DNA from: Pseudomonadota bacterium
GTDB taxonomy: Bacteria > Pseudomonadota > Alphaproteobacteria > Rhizobiales > Afifellaceae
Reading direction: 5' to 3'
NCBI GenBank assembly: GCA_023417735.1
Contig: JAEZEK010000240.1
Span: 1 to 18,000, forward strand
Length of the DNA: 18,000 nt
A model generated the notes under the pieces. The model saw only the letters and a list, made by a program, of their open reading frames with translations, was not told the origin of the DNA and did not search any database. A program made the position numbers and the translations under genes. Positions 7,293-14,502 of this stretch are shown here, one piece after another. The stretch's first letter is position 1, and every line of letters starts with the position of its first letter.

Positions 7293-7889
7293 ATGGCATT
7301 CCTGCGCAGCACGTCCGCCTACGATCCCGCGCCGGTCATCGCCGGGCGAGGCGTGTTCCTCAGGAGCCCCGCTCATGCCGACTACGTGGACTGGGCCAGC
7401 CTCAGGAGCGAGAGCCGCGGCTTCCTGACGCCGTGGGAGCCGACCTGGCCGGCCGACGACCTGACGCGGGCCGCCTTCCGCCGCCGCATCCGACGCTACC
7501 AGCAGGAGATCCGGGACGACCGGGCCTATCCGTTCTTCGTCTTCCAGGCCGGGACCGGCATTCTCGTCGGCGGGCTCACCCTCTCCAACGTCACGCGCGG
7601 AATGACGCAGACCGGCACCATCGGCTACTGGATGGGCGAACGCTACGCCAACCGCGGCTACATGACGGCGGCCTTGACCGCACTCGTGCCGTTCGCCTTC
7701 GGCATCCTGCATCTCCACAGGCTGGAGGCCGCGTGCCTGCCGCACAACAAGCCGTCGCGGCATCTCCTCGAGAAGGTCGGCTTCCGCGAGGAGGGGCTCG
7801 CGCGGGGCCTCGTCTGCATCAACGGCCGCTGGCAGGACCACGTGCTCTACGGGCTGCTGGCCGAGGACCCGAAACCCGGCGACGGATGA
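7293..7889 (+). CDS. GNAT family N-acetyltransferase (RimJ/RimL-like)
   Basis: This 198-residue protein has the RimJ-type layout: an N-terminal strand GRGVFLRSPAHADYVDWASL, the conserved WEP at residues 48-50, the acetyl-CoA-binding motif A around GYWMGERYANRGYMTAAL (112-129), and the C-terminal HNKPSRHLLEKVGF (151-164) that resembles the N-xx-S-xx-llEK-GF element of the family. These enzymes acetylate protein alpha-amino groups or small molecules using acetyl-CoA; an N-terminal ribosomal-protein target is the usual guess but is not shown here. The ATG at 7293 comes 4 bases after the peptidase stop and a GGGGG tract about 9 bases upstream could act as the ribosome site. It is the last gene of the tight thrC run, followed by a 90-base gap. 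Confidence 0.9.
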   Translation: MAFLRSTSAYDPAPVIAGRGVFLRSPAHADYVDWASLRSESRGFLTPWEPTWPADDLTRAAFRRRIRRYQQEIRDDRAYPFFVFQAGTGILVGGLTLSNVTRGMTQTGTIGYWMGERYANRGYMTAALTALVPFAFGILHLHRLEAACLPHNKPSRHLLEKVGFREEGLARGLVCINGRWQDHVLYGLLAEDPKPGDG

Positions 7890-7917
7890 ATGCCATCGTC
7901 ATGCCGCTTTGGCGGGC

Positions 7918-7974
7918 TTGAGGTGCCGGCTGCATAACTTTACTGATTAAGGTTTAAACATCCGGTCCGGAGGA
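7918..7974 (+). promoter_or_regulatory. AT-rich upstream region and strong ribosome site of the c-di-GMP gene
   Basis: The block 7931-7960 (TGCATAACTTTACTGATTAA and following) is the most AT-rich stretch of this gap and suggests a separate promoter for the EAL gene. A weak pair, TTGAGG at 7918-7923 and TACTGA at 7941-7946 with 17-base spacing, is the best I can place. GGAGGA at 7969-7974, 5 bases before the GTG at 7980, is a near-perfect ribosome site and fixes that start. Confidence 0.4.
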
Positions 7975-7979
7975 TTGCC

Positions 7980-10856
7980 GTGCGCGCGGGCGAGTTCCTA
8001 AAGCGCATCTTCGTCGCGTTCGCACTGCTGACCTTCGGCGCCCCGGCCTCCGCTCTGGAGGCGGTGCCGGTGCCGCCCGCCGCGAAGACGCTCGACCTGA
8101 CGGATACCGTGGAGCACTATTCGAGCCCGAGCGAGCGGCTGCAGGTCTCCACGGCACCCGGGCCGGACGGCATCGTCCGCCGGATCGAGGTCCGCTCCGA
8201 GGCGGGCGCCGGCGCATCCGACTGGATCGTCTTCGCCCTTGCAAACCCGACCGACGAACAGATCGACCGCCTGATCGTCGCGCCGCACTACAGGCTGATC
8301 GGTTCCGGGATCATCTGGCCCGACCTCGGCGCGGTCCGGGTCGCCGCGGTGACGCCGAGCGAGGGCTTCGCGCCGGAACGCATCCCCTCGGCGGAGGCCG
8401 ACATCTTCCGGATCACGCTCGATCCGGGCGCCATCGTCACCTACGTCGCGGAGATGGGCTCGCCGAATCTCCCGCAGCTCCACCTGTGGGAGCCGGACGC
8501 GCATGAGGAGGCGGTCAACAGCTATACGCTCTACCGCGGCATCGTCCTCGGCATCGCGGGGCTTCTCGCCCTGTTCCTGAGCGTGCTCTTCGTCGTGAAG
8601 GGGACGGCCATGTTCCCCGCCACGGCGGCCCTCGCCTGGGCGGTCCTCGCCTACATCTCGATCGATTTCGGGTTCTGGCACCGCGCCTTTCCCATCGCGG
8701 TCTCGAGCGAGCCCTACTGGCGCGCTGGAACCGAGGTCGTGCTCGCCGGCGCGCTGGTGGTCTTCCTCTACACCTACCTTCATCTGCACCGATGGCACGT
8801 CCGCTACAGCCACGTCGCGATCGGCTGGATGTTCGGCCTCGCGATCCTTGCCGGCGTCACCGTCTTCGACCCGAGCCTCGCTTCGGGCATCGCCCGGATC
8901 TCGCTCGGCCTGACTGCCGCGGTCGGAATGCTGGTCATCCTGGTGCTCGCCTTCCGCGGCTTCGATCGGGCGATCATGCTGATCCCGACCTGGGCCGTCC
9001 TCCTGTTCTGGGTGGTGGCGGCGTGGCTGGCGGTTTCCGGGCGCATCGACCACGCCGCCCTCCAGCCCGCGCTCGCCGGCGGCCTCGTGCTCATCGTCAT
9101 GCTCGTCGCGTTCACCGTGATGCAGCACGCATTTGCCGGCGGCGCGCTCGCGCAGGGCCTGATCAGCGATGCCGAGCAGAAGGCCCTCGCGCTCGTCGGC
9201 GCCGGCCACGCGATCTGGGATTGGGAGGTCGCGCGCGACCGCGTCGAAACCGGGCGCGAGGTGGACCGGCTCCTCGGCTGCAAGCGCGGCGCGCTCGAAG
9301 GCCCGGTCCGGACCTGGCTCGACGCGATGCATCCGGCGGACCGGCCGCGGTTCGAGGCCGTGCTCGACACCGTCACCCGAAACCGCCGGGGGCGCATTCA
9401 CCAGACGTTCCGCATGCGGGCGGCCGACGGCCACTTCCTGTGGTTCGAGCTGGTGGCGCGCCCGATCATCGGCGCGGACGGCGAGGTGATGCGCTGCACC
9501 GGTACGGTCACCGACATCACGGACGAGAAGGTCGCGGAGGAGCGGCTCCTCCAGGACGCCGTCTACGACAATCTCACCGGGTTGCCCAACCGCGAGCTGT
9601 TCCTCGACCGCCTCAACGCGGCGCTGACGCGCAGCCGGATCGAACAGCTGGCTCTTCCGAGCGTCCTGGTCCTCGACCTCGACCATTTCAAGGGGGTGAA
9701 CGAAGCCTTCGGCTATTCCGTCGGCGATTCGGCCCTTCTCGCGATCGCGCGGCGCCTCTCCCGCCTCCTGCGCGAGCAGGACACCCTCGCACGGATCCAG
9801 GGCGACGCGTTCGCGGCCATCATCCTTTCGGAACTCGATCCAGAACGCGTTGAGCATCTCGCAGAGGAGTTCGTCGCGGTCGTGAAGGCCCCGATCACGA
9901 TCGGCGACAGCGAGGCGCTCGTGACCGCCTCGGCCGGCCTTGCGGCCGGTTCCGGCAGCACCGCAGCCGAACTGCTCCGGGACGCCGAGGCTGCCGTCTA
10001 CGAGGCCAAGCGCGAGGGCGGCGACCGGCTGTACCGGTACATGCCGGGCAGCACCTCCAGGGAGCCGCGTTCCGATCTCGCCGAGGATCTCAGGCGGGCG
10101 CTCGACGGCGGCGAGATCGAGCTCCACTACCAGCCCGTGATCCGCCTGTCGGACGGCTCGATCGCCGGCTTCGAGGCGCTGATGCGGTGGGAACACCCGA
10201 AGCTCGGCCCCATTCCGCCGCAGGATTTCATCCCGATCGCCGAGGAGACGGGCCTCATCGTCCAGCTCGGCGTCTTCGCGCTCGACCGGGCGGCGAGAGA
10301 ACTCGCCGGCTGGCAGAGCGGCATGGACCCCGCGGCCTCGCCCTTCGTTTCGATCAACGTCTCCAGCCGGCAGCTTTTCCGGCACGATCTCATCAACGAC
10401 ATCAAGGCGGTCATCGCACGCACCGGCATCGCGCCGGAGACGCTGAAGCTCGAGATCACCGAATCGCTCGTCATGCAGAACCCGGAATTCGCAGCGAAGG
10501 TGCTCGGCCGCATCAGGGATCTCGGCGCAAGCCTGGCCCTCGACGATTTCGGCACCGGCCATTCGAGCCTCGCCTACCTGCAGCGCTTCCCGTTCGACAC
10601 TCTCAAGATCGACCGCTCCTTCGTGCGGGCCAACGGCTCCTCGGCGCGCCCGATCATCCTGCGCGCGATCGTCCAGCTCGCCCACGACCTCCACATGACG
10701 GTGGTGGCCGAAGGGGTGGAAGGCGAGGCGGAATCGCGCGAGCTGAAGGAGATCGGCTGCGATTTCGCGCAGGGCTTCCTCTACGGCCGGGCCATGCCGA
10801 GCCAGATGGTCCAGCAGATCCTGCGCCGGGCGGAGCCGATGGCGCGCGCGAGCTGA
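7980..10856 (+). CDS. 7TM-sensor PAS-GGDEF(degenerate)-EAL c-di-GMP phosphodiesterase
   Basis: This 958-residue inner-membrane signalling protein begins with a signal peptide (residues 1-25, ASA before the cut), then a periplasmic domain to about 183, seven membrane helices between about 187 and 383 (7TMR-DISM-like), and a PAS domain at about 400-520 ending in the DIT motif. A GGDEF domain follows at about 525-690. The synthase signature reads Q607-G-D-A-F611 instead of GGDEF, so cyclase activity is unlikely, but the inhibitory RxxD (R598, D601) is kept at the right spacing. The EAL domain (about 697-950) keeps E732, N793, E825, D855-D856, K876, E911 and Q931, all matching known catalytic residues in order and spacing. 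It should therefore degrade c-di-GMP, with GTP or c-di-GMP possibly sensed by the GGDEF part. The start is GTG, fixed by GGAGGA 5 bases upstream. Its stop abuts that of the convergent yqgE. Confidence 0.94.
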   Translation: MRAGEFLKRIFVAFALLTFGAPASALEAVPVPPAAKTLDLTDTVEHYSSPSERLQVSTAPGPDGIVRRIEVRSEAGAGASDWIVFALANPTDEQIDRLIVAPHYRLIGSGIIWPDLGAVRVAAVTPSEGFAPERIPSAEADIFRITLDPGAIVTYVAEMGSPNLPQLHLWEPDAHEEAVNSYTLYRGIVLGIAGLLALFLSVLFVVKGTAMFPATAALAWAVLAYISIDFGFWHRAFPIAVSSEPYWRAGTEVVLAGALVVFLYTYLHLHRWHVRYSHVAIGWMFGLAILAGVTVFDPSLASGIARISLGLTAAVGMLVILVLAFRGFDRAIMLIPTWAVLLFWVVAAWLAVSGRIDHAALQPALAGGLVLIVMLVAFTVMQHAFAGGALAQGLISDAEQKALALVGAGHAIWDWEVARDRVETGREVDRLLGCKRGALEGPVRTWLDAMHPADRPRFEAVLDTVTRNRRGRIHQTFRMRAADGHFLWFELVARPIIGADGEVMRCTGTVTDITDEKVAEERLLQDAVYDNLTGLPNRELFLDRLNAALTRSRIEQLALPSVLVLDLDHFKGVNEAFGYSVGDSALLAIARRLSRLLREQDTLARIQGDAFAAIILSELDPERVEHLAEEFVAVVKAPITIGDSEALVTASAGLAAGSGSTAAELLRDAEAAVYEAKREGGDRLYRYMPGSTSREPRSDLAEDLRRALDGGEIELHYQPVIRLSDGSIAGFEALMRWEHPKLGPIPPQDFIPIAEETGLIVQLGVFALDRAARELAGWQSGMDPAASPFVSINVSSRQLFRHDLINDIKAVIARTGIAPETLKLEITESLVMQNPEFAAKVLGRIRDLGASLALDDFGTGHSSLAYLQRFPFDTLKIDRSFVRANGSSARPIILRAIVQLAHDLHMTVVAEGVEGEAESRELKEIGCDFAQGFLYGRAMPSQMVQQILRRAEPMARAS

Positions 10857-11456
10857 TCAGGCGTGGCCGGCTTCCGCCGACAGCATGGCGGCCGCGACGC
10901 CGATCTTCGCGAGCGCGCGCTCGTACTTGCTGTCGAGATCCTCATCGAACAGGATCGCCCGGTCGGCCGGGCTGTTCAGCCAGCCATTGGCCTGGATCTC
11001 CTGCTCGAGCTGTCCCGCGCCCCAGCCGGCATAGCCGAGCGCGAGCATCGCGCGGCCCGGCCCGCGGTCCTCGGCGATCGCTCGCAGGATCTCCAGCGTC
11101 GCGGTCAGGCAGACGCCATCGGCGATCGGAAGAGTGGCGTTCTCGAGGAAGAAGTCGGCCGAATGGAGGACGAATCCGCGCCCGGTTTCCACCGGCCCGC
11201 CGCGATGCACGCGAATGGCCCGGGCAGAGCGCGGAAGCTGGCTCTCGTCGCCGGGAGGAATGATCTCGAGCTGCACGAGCAGATCGCTGAACTGGATGTC
11301 CGGGGCGATCTTGTTGATGATGATCCCCATGGCGCCGTCGGCAGAATGTGCACACATATAGACGACGGAGCGTGCGAACCTGGGATCCGCCATGCCGGGC
11401 ATAGCGATCAGGAGCTGGCCGTCGAGGAACCCTTCGGGTGCGCTGCGCTTCGCCAT
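10857..11456 (-). CDS. YqgE/AlgH family protein (UPF0301)
   Basis: This 199-residue protein is a recognisable YqgE/AlgH member: [21 protein letters not shown] at the N-terminus, the GAMGIIINK segment near residue 42, the [16 protein letters not shown] segment near residue 83, and [14 protein letters not shown] near residue 140. The biochemical function of the family is not established; older links to alginate regulation are weak. The ATG at 11454-11456 is the earliest possible start because an in-frame TGA lies at 11469-11471 with no start codon between. No Shine-Dalgarno sequence is present before it. It is divergent from the DsbD-N-like gene and convergent with the EAL gene, whose stop codon touches its own. 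Confidence 0.93.
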   Translation of the reverse strand: MAKRSAPEGFLDGQLLIAMPGMADPRFARSVVYMCAHSADGAMGIIINKIAPDIQFSDLLVQLEIIPPGDESQLPRSARAIRVHRGGPVETGRGFVLHSADFFLENATLPIADGVCLTATLEILRAIAEDRGPGRAMLALGYAGWGAGQLEQEIQANGWLNSPADRAILFDEDLDSKYERALAKIGVAAAMLSAEAGHA

Positions 11457-11462
11457 GGGGAA

Positions 11463-11471
11463 ATCGTATCA
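11463..11471 (-). promoter_or_regulatory. Candidate extended -10 element giving a leaderless yqgE mRNA
   Basis: On the minus strand the sequence TGATACGAT ends 6 bases before the yqgE ATG. It reads as an extended -10 box (TGn followed by TACGAT, 4 of 6 to TATAAT). A start of transcription 6-7 bases downstream would fall on or next to the A of the ATG. There is no convincing -35 box 16-18 bases upstream. The lack of any ribosome site fits a leaderless message, but this remains a pattern judgement. Confidence 0.3.
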
Positions 11472-11559
11472 ACCATCCGCCTGCTTTGGTAGCGGCACGG
11501 ACGAGGGTCGGCGACATGATCGCTGCGGCCCCCAGCCCGCCCGCTTTCCGGGAAACGAA

Positions 11560-12369
11560 ATGATGTCGAACACGATCCATCGCACGCTCCTGATCGCTGT
11601 CCTGGCTGCCACGGCGCCGGCAGCGCCCGTTGCCGCCGCGCAATCGGCATGGACGCCGATACCGGAAGGCAAGCTCAGGCTACTCCTCGTGCGCGGCCCG
11701 GGCGACGAGCTGAAGGGCGGCGTGGAGATCGCTCTCGAGCCCGGCTGGCACACCTACTGGCGCAATCCCGGTGACGCCGGCGTGCCGCCGCAGTTCGACT
11801 TCTCCGGCTCGGCAAACGTGGAGCGCGTGGAGGTCCGCTTCCCGGCGCCGGAGCGCTACGACGACGGCACCAGCGTGTCCGCAGTCTACCGGGACCACGT
11901 CGTGATTCCGCTCGCGATCAGCCCGCGCCGTGCCGGAGCCGTCACCCTGAAGATGTCCGCGATGCTGGGCGTCTGCGCCGAGATCTGCATTCCGACGGAT
12001 GCGGAAGCGGAGGTCACACTGGCCGCGGAGTCGGCCGGAGATCCCGTGGCCAAGGCGCAGCTGGCGCTGTTCGAACGGATGGTGCCGGGCGACCCCAAGC
12101 CGGGGCAGTTCGACATCGGCGGGATCACGGTCGGCCCGGATGCCATCTCCGTCGAGGTCATCGCCCCGGCCGGGGCCGATCCCGAACTGTTCGTTGATGG
12201 CCCGTCCGACTGGTTCCTGGGCCAGCCGGAGCGCGTGGCTCAGGATGGCGAGCGGTTCCGCTACACGATCGCCATCAACGGCCGCCCGACTGCTGAAGGC
12301 ACCCGGACGATCCGGTTCGTGGCGGCGTCTGCCGGCAGGGCGATCGAGAAGACCGAAACGATTCCCTGA
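11560..12369 (+). CDS. Periplasmic DsbD N-terminal-like disulfide reductase domain protein
   Basis: This 269-residue protein has a signal peptide (MMSNTIHRTLLIAVLAATAP onward, probable cut after AAA near residue 27) and then a DsbD-alpha-like immunoglobulin-type domain, recognised by the LEPGWHTYWRNPGDAGVPP segment (residues 59-77) and the cysteine pair C139-A-E-I-C143 followed by IP. Such domains receive electrons and pass them to periplasmic thiol proteins, but the membrane and thioredoxin domains of full DsbD are absent, so it would need an electron donor encoded elsewhere. The ATG at 11560 follows GGGAA (11550-11554) by 5 bases; a second ATG at 11563 is equally possible. A longer in-frame reading from 11392 overlaps yqgE and lacks signal-peptide character at its start. 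A peroxiredoxin gene follows 74 bases downstream. Confidence 0.86.
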   Translation: MMSNTIHRTLLIAVLAATAPAAPVAAAQSAWTPIPEGKLRLLLVRGPGDELKGGVEIALEPGWHTYWRNPGDAGVPPQFDFSGSANVERVEVRFPAPERYDDGTSVSAVYRDHVVIPLAISPRRAGAVTLKMSAMLGVCAEICIPTDAEAEVTLAAESAGDPVAKAQLALFERMVPGDPKPGQFDIGGITVGPDAISVEVIAPAGADPELFVDGPSDWFLGQPERVAQDGERFRYTIAINGRPTAEGTRTIRFVAASAGRAIEKTETIP

Positions 12370-12371
12370 CC

Positions 12372-12384
12372 GGTCCTCTGGACC
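12372..12384. repeat. Short inverted repeat after the DsbD-N-like gene
   Basis: GGTCC-TCT-GGACC is a perfect 5-bp inverted repeat starting 3 bases after the stop codon at 12369. It could form a small hairpin at the 3' end of the upstream message. There is no T-run, so a terminator role is unproven. Confidence 0.3.
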
Positions 12385-12406
12385 ACGCCGGGAATGCGCT
12401 TACCTT

Positions 12407-12418
12407 GCACGGCCGTGC
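12407..12418. repeat. 12-bp perfect palindrome upstream of the peroxiredoxin gene
   Basis: GCACGGCCGTGC is a perfect 12-base palindrome centred between 12412 and 12413 and ends 25 bases before the peroxiredoxin ATG. Its position would suit a dimeric regulator or an mRNA hairpin. GC-rich palindromes arise easily at this composition, and no second copy was noticed elsewhere in the window. Confidence 0.3.
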
Positions 12419-12443
12419 GATGCACTGCAGCGAGAGGGAAGCA

Positions 12444-12929
12444 ATGACGATTGCCGTTGGCGAGGGACTGCCGGACACCGACTTCTTCGTCCTGAACAAC
12501 GGGCGCCCGCAGAAGATCTCGTCCCGCGAGATCTTCGCCGGGCGCAAGGTGGTCCTCTTCGGCGTGCCCGGCGCCTTCACACCGACCTGCTCGCTCAATC
12601 ACCTGCCGGGATTCCTGGAGCAGCACGACGCCATCCTCGAGAAGGGCGTCGACGAGATCGTGGTCGTGGCCGTGAACGACGCCAACGTGATGGACGCCTG
12701 GGCGGAGGCCACGGGTGGCAAAGGGCGCATCCGCTACGTCTCGGACGGCAACGCCGAGTTCGCGACGGCGACCGGCCTCGACCAGGACAGCAGCGGGGTC
12801 GGCCGGGGCACGCGCATGAAGCGGTTCGCGATGATCGTCGAGGACGGCGTCGTGCGCACCCTCGACGTCGAGGACAATTCGGGCGAGGCGGTCAAGAGCA
12901 GCGCCGCGCGCATCCTGGAACAGCTCTAG
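12444..12929 (+). CDS. Peroxiredoxin, Prx5 type
   Basis: This 161-residue cytoplasmic protein is a thioredoxin-fold peroxidase that reduces hydrogen peroxide and alkyl hydroperoxides. The peroxidatic cysteine is C49 in VPGAFTPTCSLNHLPGF, the signature of the Prx5/AhpC-TSA (redoxin) group. VVVAVNDANVMDAW and the C-terminal RFAMIVEDGVVRTLDVE segment also fit the family. C49 is the only cysteine in the protein, so resolution must use an external thiol such as glutathione or glutaredoxin. The ATG at 12444 is preferred over an in-frame ATG at 12405 because GAGAGGGAA (12432-12440) lies just upstream and the protein then begins as family members do. Its stop lies 12 bases from the convergent rnhA stop. 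Confidence 0.93.
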   Translation: MTIAVGEGLPDTDFFVLNNGRPQKISSREIFAGRKVVLFGVPGAFTPTCSLNHLPGFLEQHDAILEKGVDEIVVVAVNDANVMDAWAEATGGKGRIRYVSDGNAEFATATGLDQDSSGVGRGTRMKRFAMIVEDGVVRTLDVEDNSGEAVKSSAARILEQL

Positions 12930-12941
12930 CCGATCGGGGCG

Positions 12942-13418
12942 TTATCCCGCCGCCGCCGGCGGGCGGCCGCCGGCCTTCTTCAGGAACGGCTTCATGCCGC
13001 GTCGGGCGAGTTCGTCGGCGCGCTCGTTGAGGTCGTGGCCGACATGGCCGCGCACCCAGTGCCAGCTGACCTCGTGCTCTGCGAGCAGCGCGTCGAGCGC
13101 CTGCCAGAGGTCGGCGTTCTTGACCGGCTTGCGGTCGGCCGTGCGCCAGCCGTTGCGTTTCCAGCCGTGGATCCACTTGGTGATGCCGTCGCGCAGGTAC
13201 TGCGAATCGGTATGGACCTCGACGGTGCAGGGCCGCTTCAGCGTCGAAAGCGCCTCGATCGCTGCCCTGAGCTCCATCCGGTTGTTGGTGGTGTGCGGCT
13301 CGCCGCCGCAGATCTCGCGCTCCGTTCCCCGGAACTCGAGGATCGCGCCCCAGCCGCCGGGTCCGGGATTGCCGGAGCAGGCGCCGTCCGTGTGGACGAT
13401 GACGATGTCCTCGGCCAT
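12942..13418 (-). CDS. rnhA: Ribonuclease HI
   Basis: RNase HI cleaves the RNA strand of RNA-DNA hybrids in the cytoplasm, with two metal ions. The 158-residue protein has the whole active site, numbered from this ATG: D11 ([15 protein letters not shown]), E49 (NNRMEL), D71 (HTDSQYL), H125 (RGHVGH) and D135 (NERADELA). Spacings are identical to the E. coli enzyme. The basic handle region ([21 protein letters not shown]) is present. The ATG at 13416-13418 shares its A with the thrB stop TGA (TGATG); a GTG one codon earlier (13421) overlaps thrB by 4 bases and is also possible. Either way the gene is translationally coupled to thrB. The C-terminus ends in a short Gly/Pro/Ala tail encoded by very GC-rich repeats. 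Confidence 0.96.
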   Translation of the reverse strand: MAEDIVIVHTDGACSGNPGPGGWGAILEFRGTEREICGGEPHTTNNRMELRAAIEALSTLKRPCTVEVHTDSQYLRDGITKWIHGWKRNGWRTADRKPVKNADLWQALDALLAEHEVSWHWVRGHVGHDLNERADELARRGMKPFLKKAGGRPPAAAG

Positions 13419-14383
13419 CACAGGTCCACGCCGTATTCGGCCGCGCTCCGGACCCTCTGGTGGAACCGGAGCTTGCGGGCGTATTCGAGCGGGTCCTTGG
13501 GCGTGACGAGCGCCCCGTCGGGAACCGTCAGCCAGTCGTAGAGCCGCGTCAGCAGGAACCGCAGCGCGGCGCCGCGCGCGAGCACGGGCAGCGCCTCCCG
13601 CTCCTCCCCGGAGAGCGGACGGACGCTCTCATAGCCCTGGATCAGCGCGCGCGCCTTCGTCACGTTGAAGGTGCGGTCCGGTTCGAAGCACCAGGCATTC
13701 AGGCACACCGCGATGTCGTAGGCGAGGAGGTCGTTGCAGGCGAAATAGAAGTCGATCAGGCCCGAAACGCGGTTGCTCAGGAAGAACACGTTGTCGGGGA
13801 ACAGGTCGGCGTGGATGACGCCTTCGGCGAGGCCCTCCGGCCAGGCGCGCTCGAGATAGTCGAGCTCCGCCACGATCAGGACGCCGAGGCCCGGCTCGAC
13901 CACGCTCGCCCGCTCGCCCGTGAGCTCGAAGAGCGGGCGCCAGCCGGCGAGCGAGAGCGCGTTCGCCCGCGTGAGCGCGTAGCCGCGGCCGGCCTCATGC
14001 ATCTCGGCGAGCGCGCGGCCGAGGCTCTGGCAATGGACCGGCTGCGGCCGGCGAAGCGAGAGGCCCTCCAGGAAGGAGACGATCGCGGCCGGCCGGCCGG
14101 CAATGCGGCGGAGCGCCTGGCCGTCGCGCGCCCGGACCGGCAGGGGGCAGCTCACGCCGCGTTCCGCGAGATGCTCCATGAGGCCCAGGAAGAAGGGCAG
14201 GTCGGCCTCGGCCACCCGCTTCTCGTAGAGCGTCAGGATGAAATGGCCGGCCTCGGTGTGGAGCAGGAAGTTCGAGTTCTCGACCCCCTCCGCTATGCCC
14301 TTGAAGGAGAGCAGCGCGCCGAGATCGAAGGCTTCCAGGAAGGATTCCAGCTCGCCGTCGGTGACGTCGGTATAGACCGCCAT
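13418..14383 (-). CDS. thrB: Homoserine kinase (APH-fold, ThrB type II)
   Basis: This 321-residue protein phosphorylates L-homoserine with ATP to give O-phosphohomoserine, the substrate of ThrC. It belongs to the aminoglycoside-phosphotransferase-like ThrB form common in proteobacteria such as rhizobia and pseudomonads, not the GHMP-kinase form of E. coli. Key features are the N-terminal MAVYTDV start, the nucleotide-loop region [15 protein letters not shown] (27-41), the catalytic loop H191-A-D193-L-F-P-D-N198, and the metal-binding D211 in [10 protein letters not shown]. The ATG at 14381-14383 gives the canonical N-terminus; an AGGAAGG lies 13-14 bases upstream, rather far. It overlaps rnhA by 1-4 bases. 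It is separated from ispH by an oppositely oriented transporter gene. Confidence 0.96.
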   Translation of the reverse strand: MAVYTDVTDGELESFLEAFDLGALLSFKGIAEGVENSNFLLHTEAGHFILTLYEKRVAEADLPFFLGLMEHLAERGVSCPLPVRARDGQALRRIAGRPAAIVSFLEGLSLRRPQPVHCQSLGRALAEMHEAGRGYALTRANALSLAGWRPLFELTGERASVVEPGLGVLIVAELDYLERAWPEGLAEGVIHADLFPDNVFFLSNRVSGLIDFYFACNDLLAYDIAVCLNAWCFEPDRTFNVTKARALIQGYESVRPLSGEEREALPVLARGAALRFLLTRLYDWLTVPDGALVTPKDPLEYARKLRFHQRVRSAAEYGVDL

Positions 14384-14434
14384 GGGCCGTGATGATCCTT
14401 CCTGCGGGATGCACGTTTGACCGCGCGCGTGGCC

Positions 14435-14463
14435 GTGTTACCGGTGGGCCGAGGCACCGTCAA
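14435..14463 (-). promoter_or_regulatory. Candidate sigma-70 type promoter for thrB-rnhA
   Basis: On the minus strand, TTGACG (14458-14463) and TAACAC (14435-14440) are separated by exactly 17 bases. The -35 matches 5 of 6 consensus bases; the -10 only 3 of 6. It would place the start of transcription about 45 bases before the thrB ATG. A promoter is needed here because the EamA gene separates thrB from the upstream minus-strand operon. A TTGACC on the plus strand at 14417-14422 could be a -35 for the EamA gene but has no clear -10 partner. Confidence 0.38.
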
Positions 14464-14502
14464 ACCGCCAGGCTCCGGTGTCCCCGCCGTTCTCGAGTCC
14501 CC

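Noticed and set aside
7899..7915. CCGC-TTTG-GCGG as a terminator after the acetyltransferase gene
   Set aside because: The stem is only 4 bp with no T-run, too weak to call.
7998..10694. An 898-codon open frame on the minus strand opposite the c-di-GMP gene
   Set aside because: It is rich in Arg, Asp and Glu with no domain signature, and lies fully antisense to a gene with clear domains; long antisense frames are usual at this GC content.
12945..12976. GC-rich repeats (GCCGCC/GGCGGC) at the rnhA 3' end as a tandem repeat or terminator
   Set aside because: They encode the Gly-Arg-Pro-Pro-Ala tail of RNase HI and show no regular unit beyond codon-biased GC triplets.
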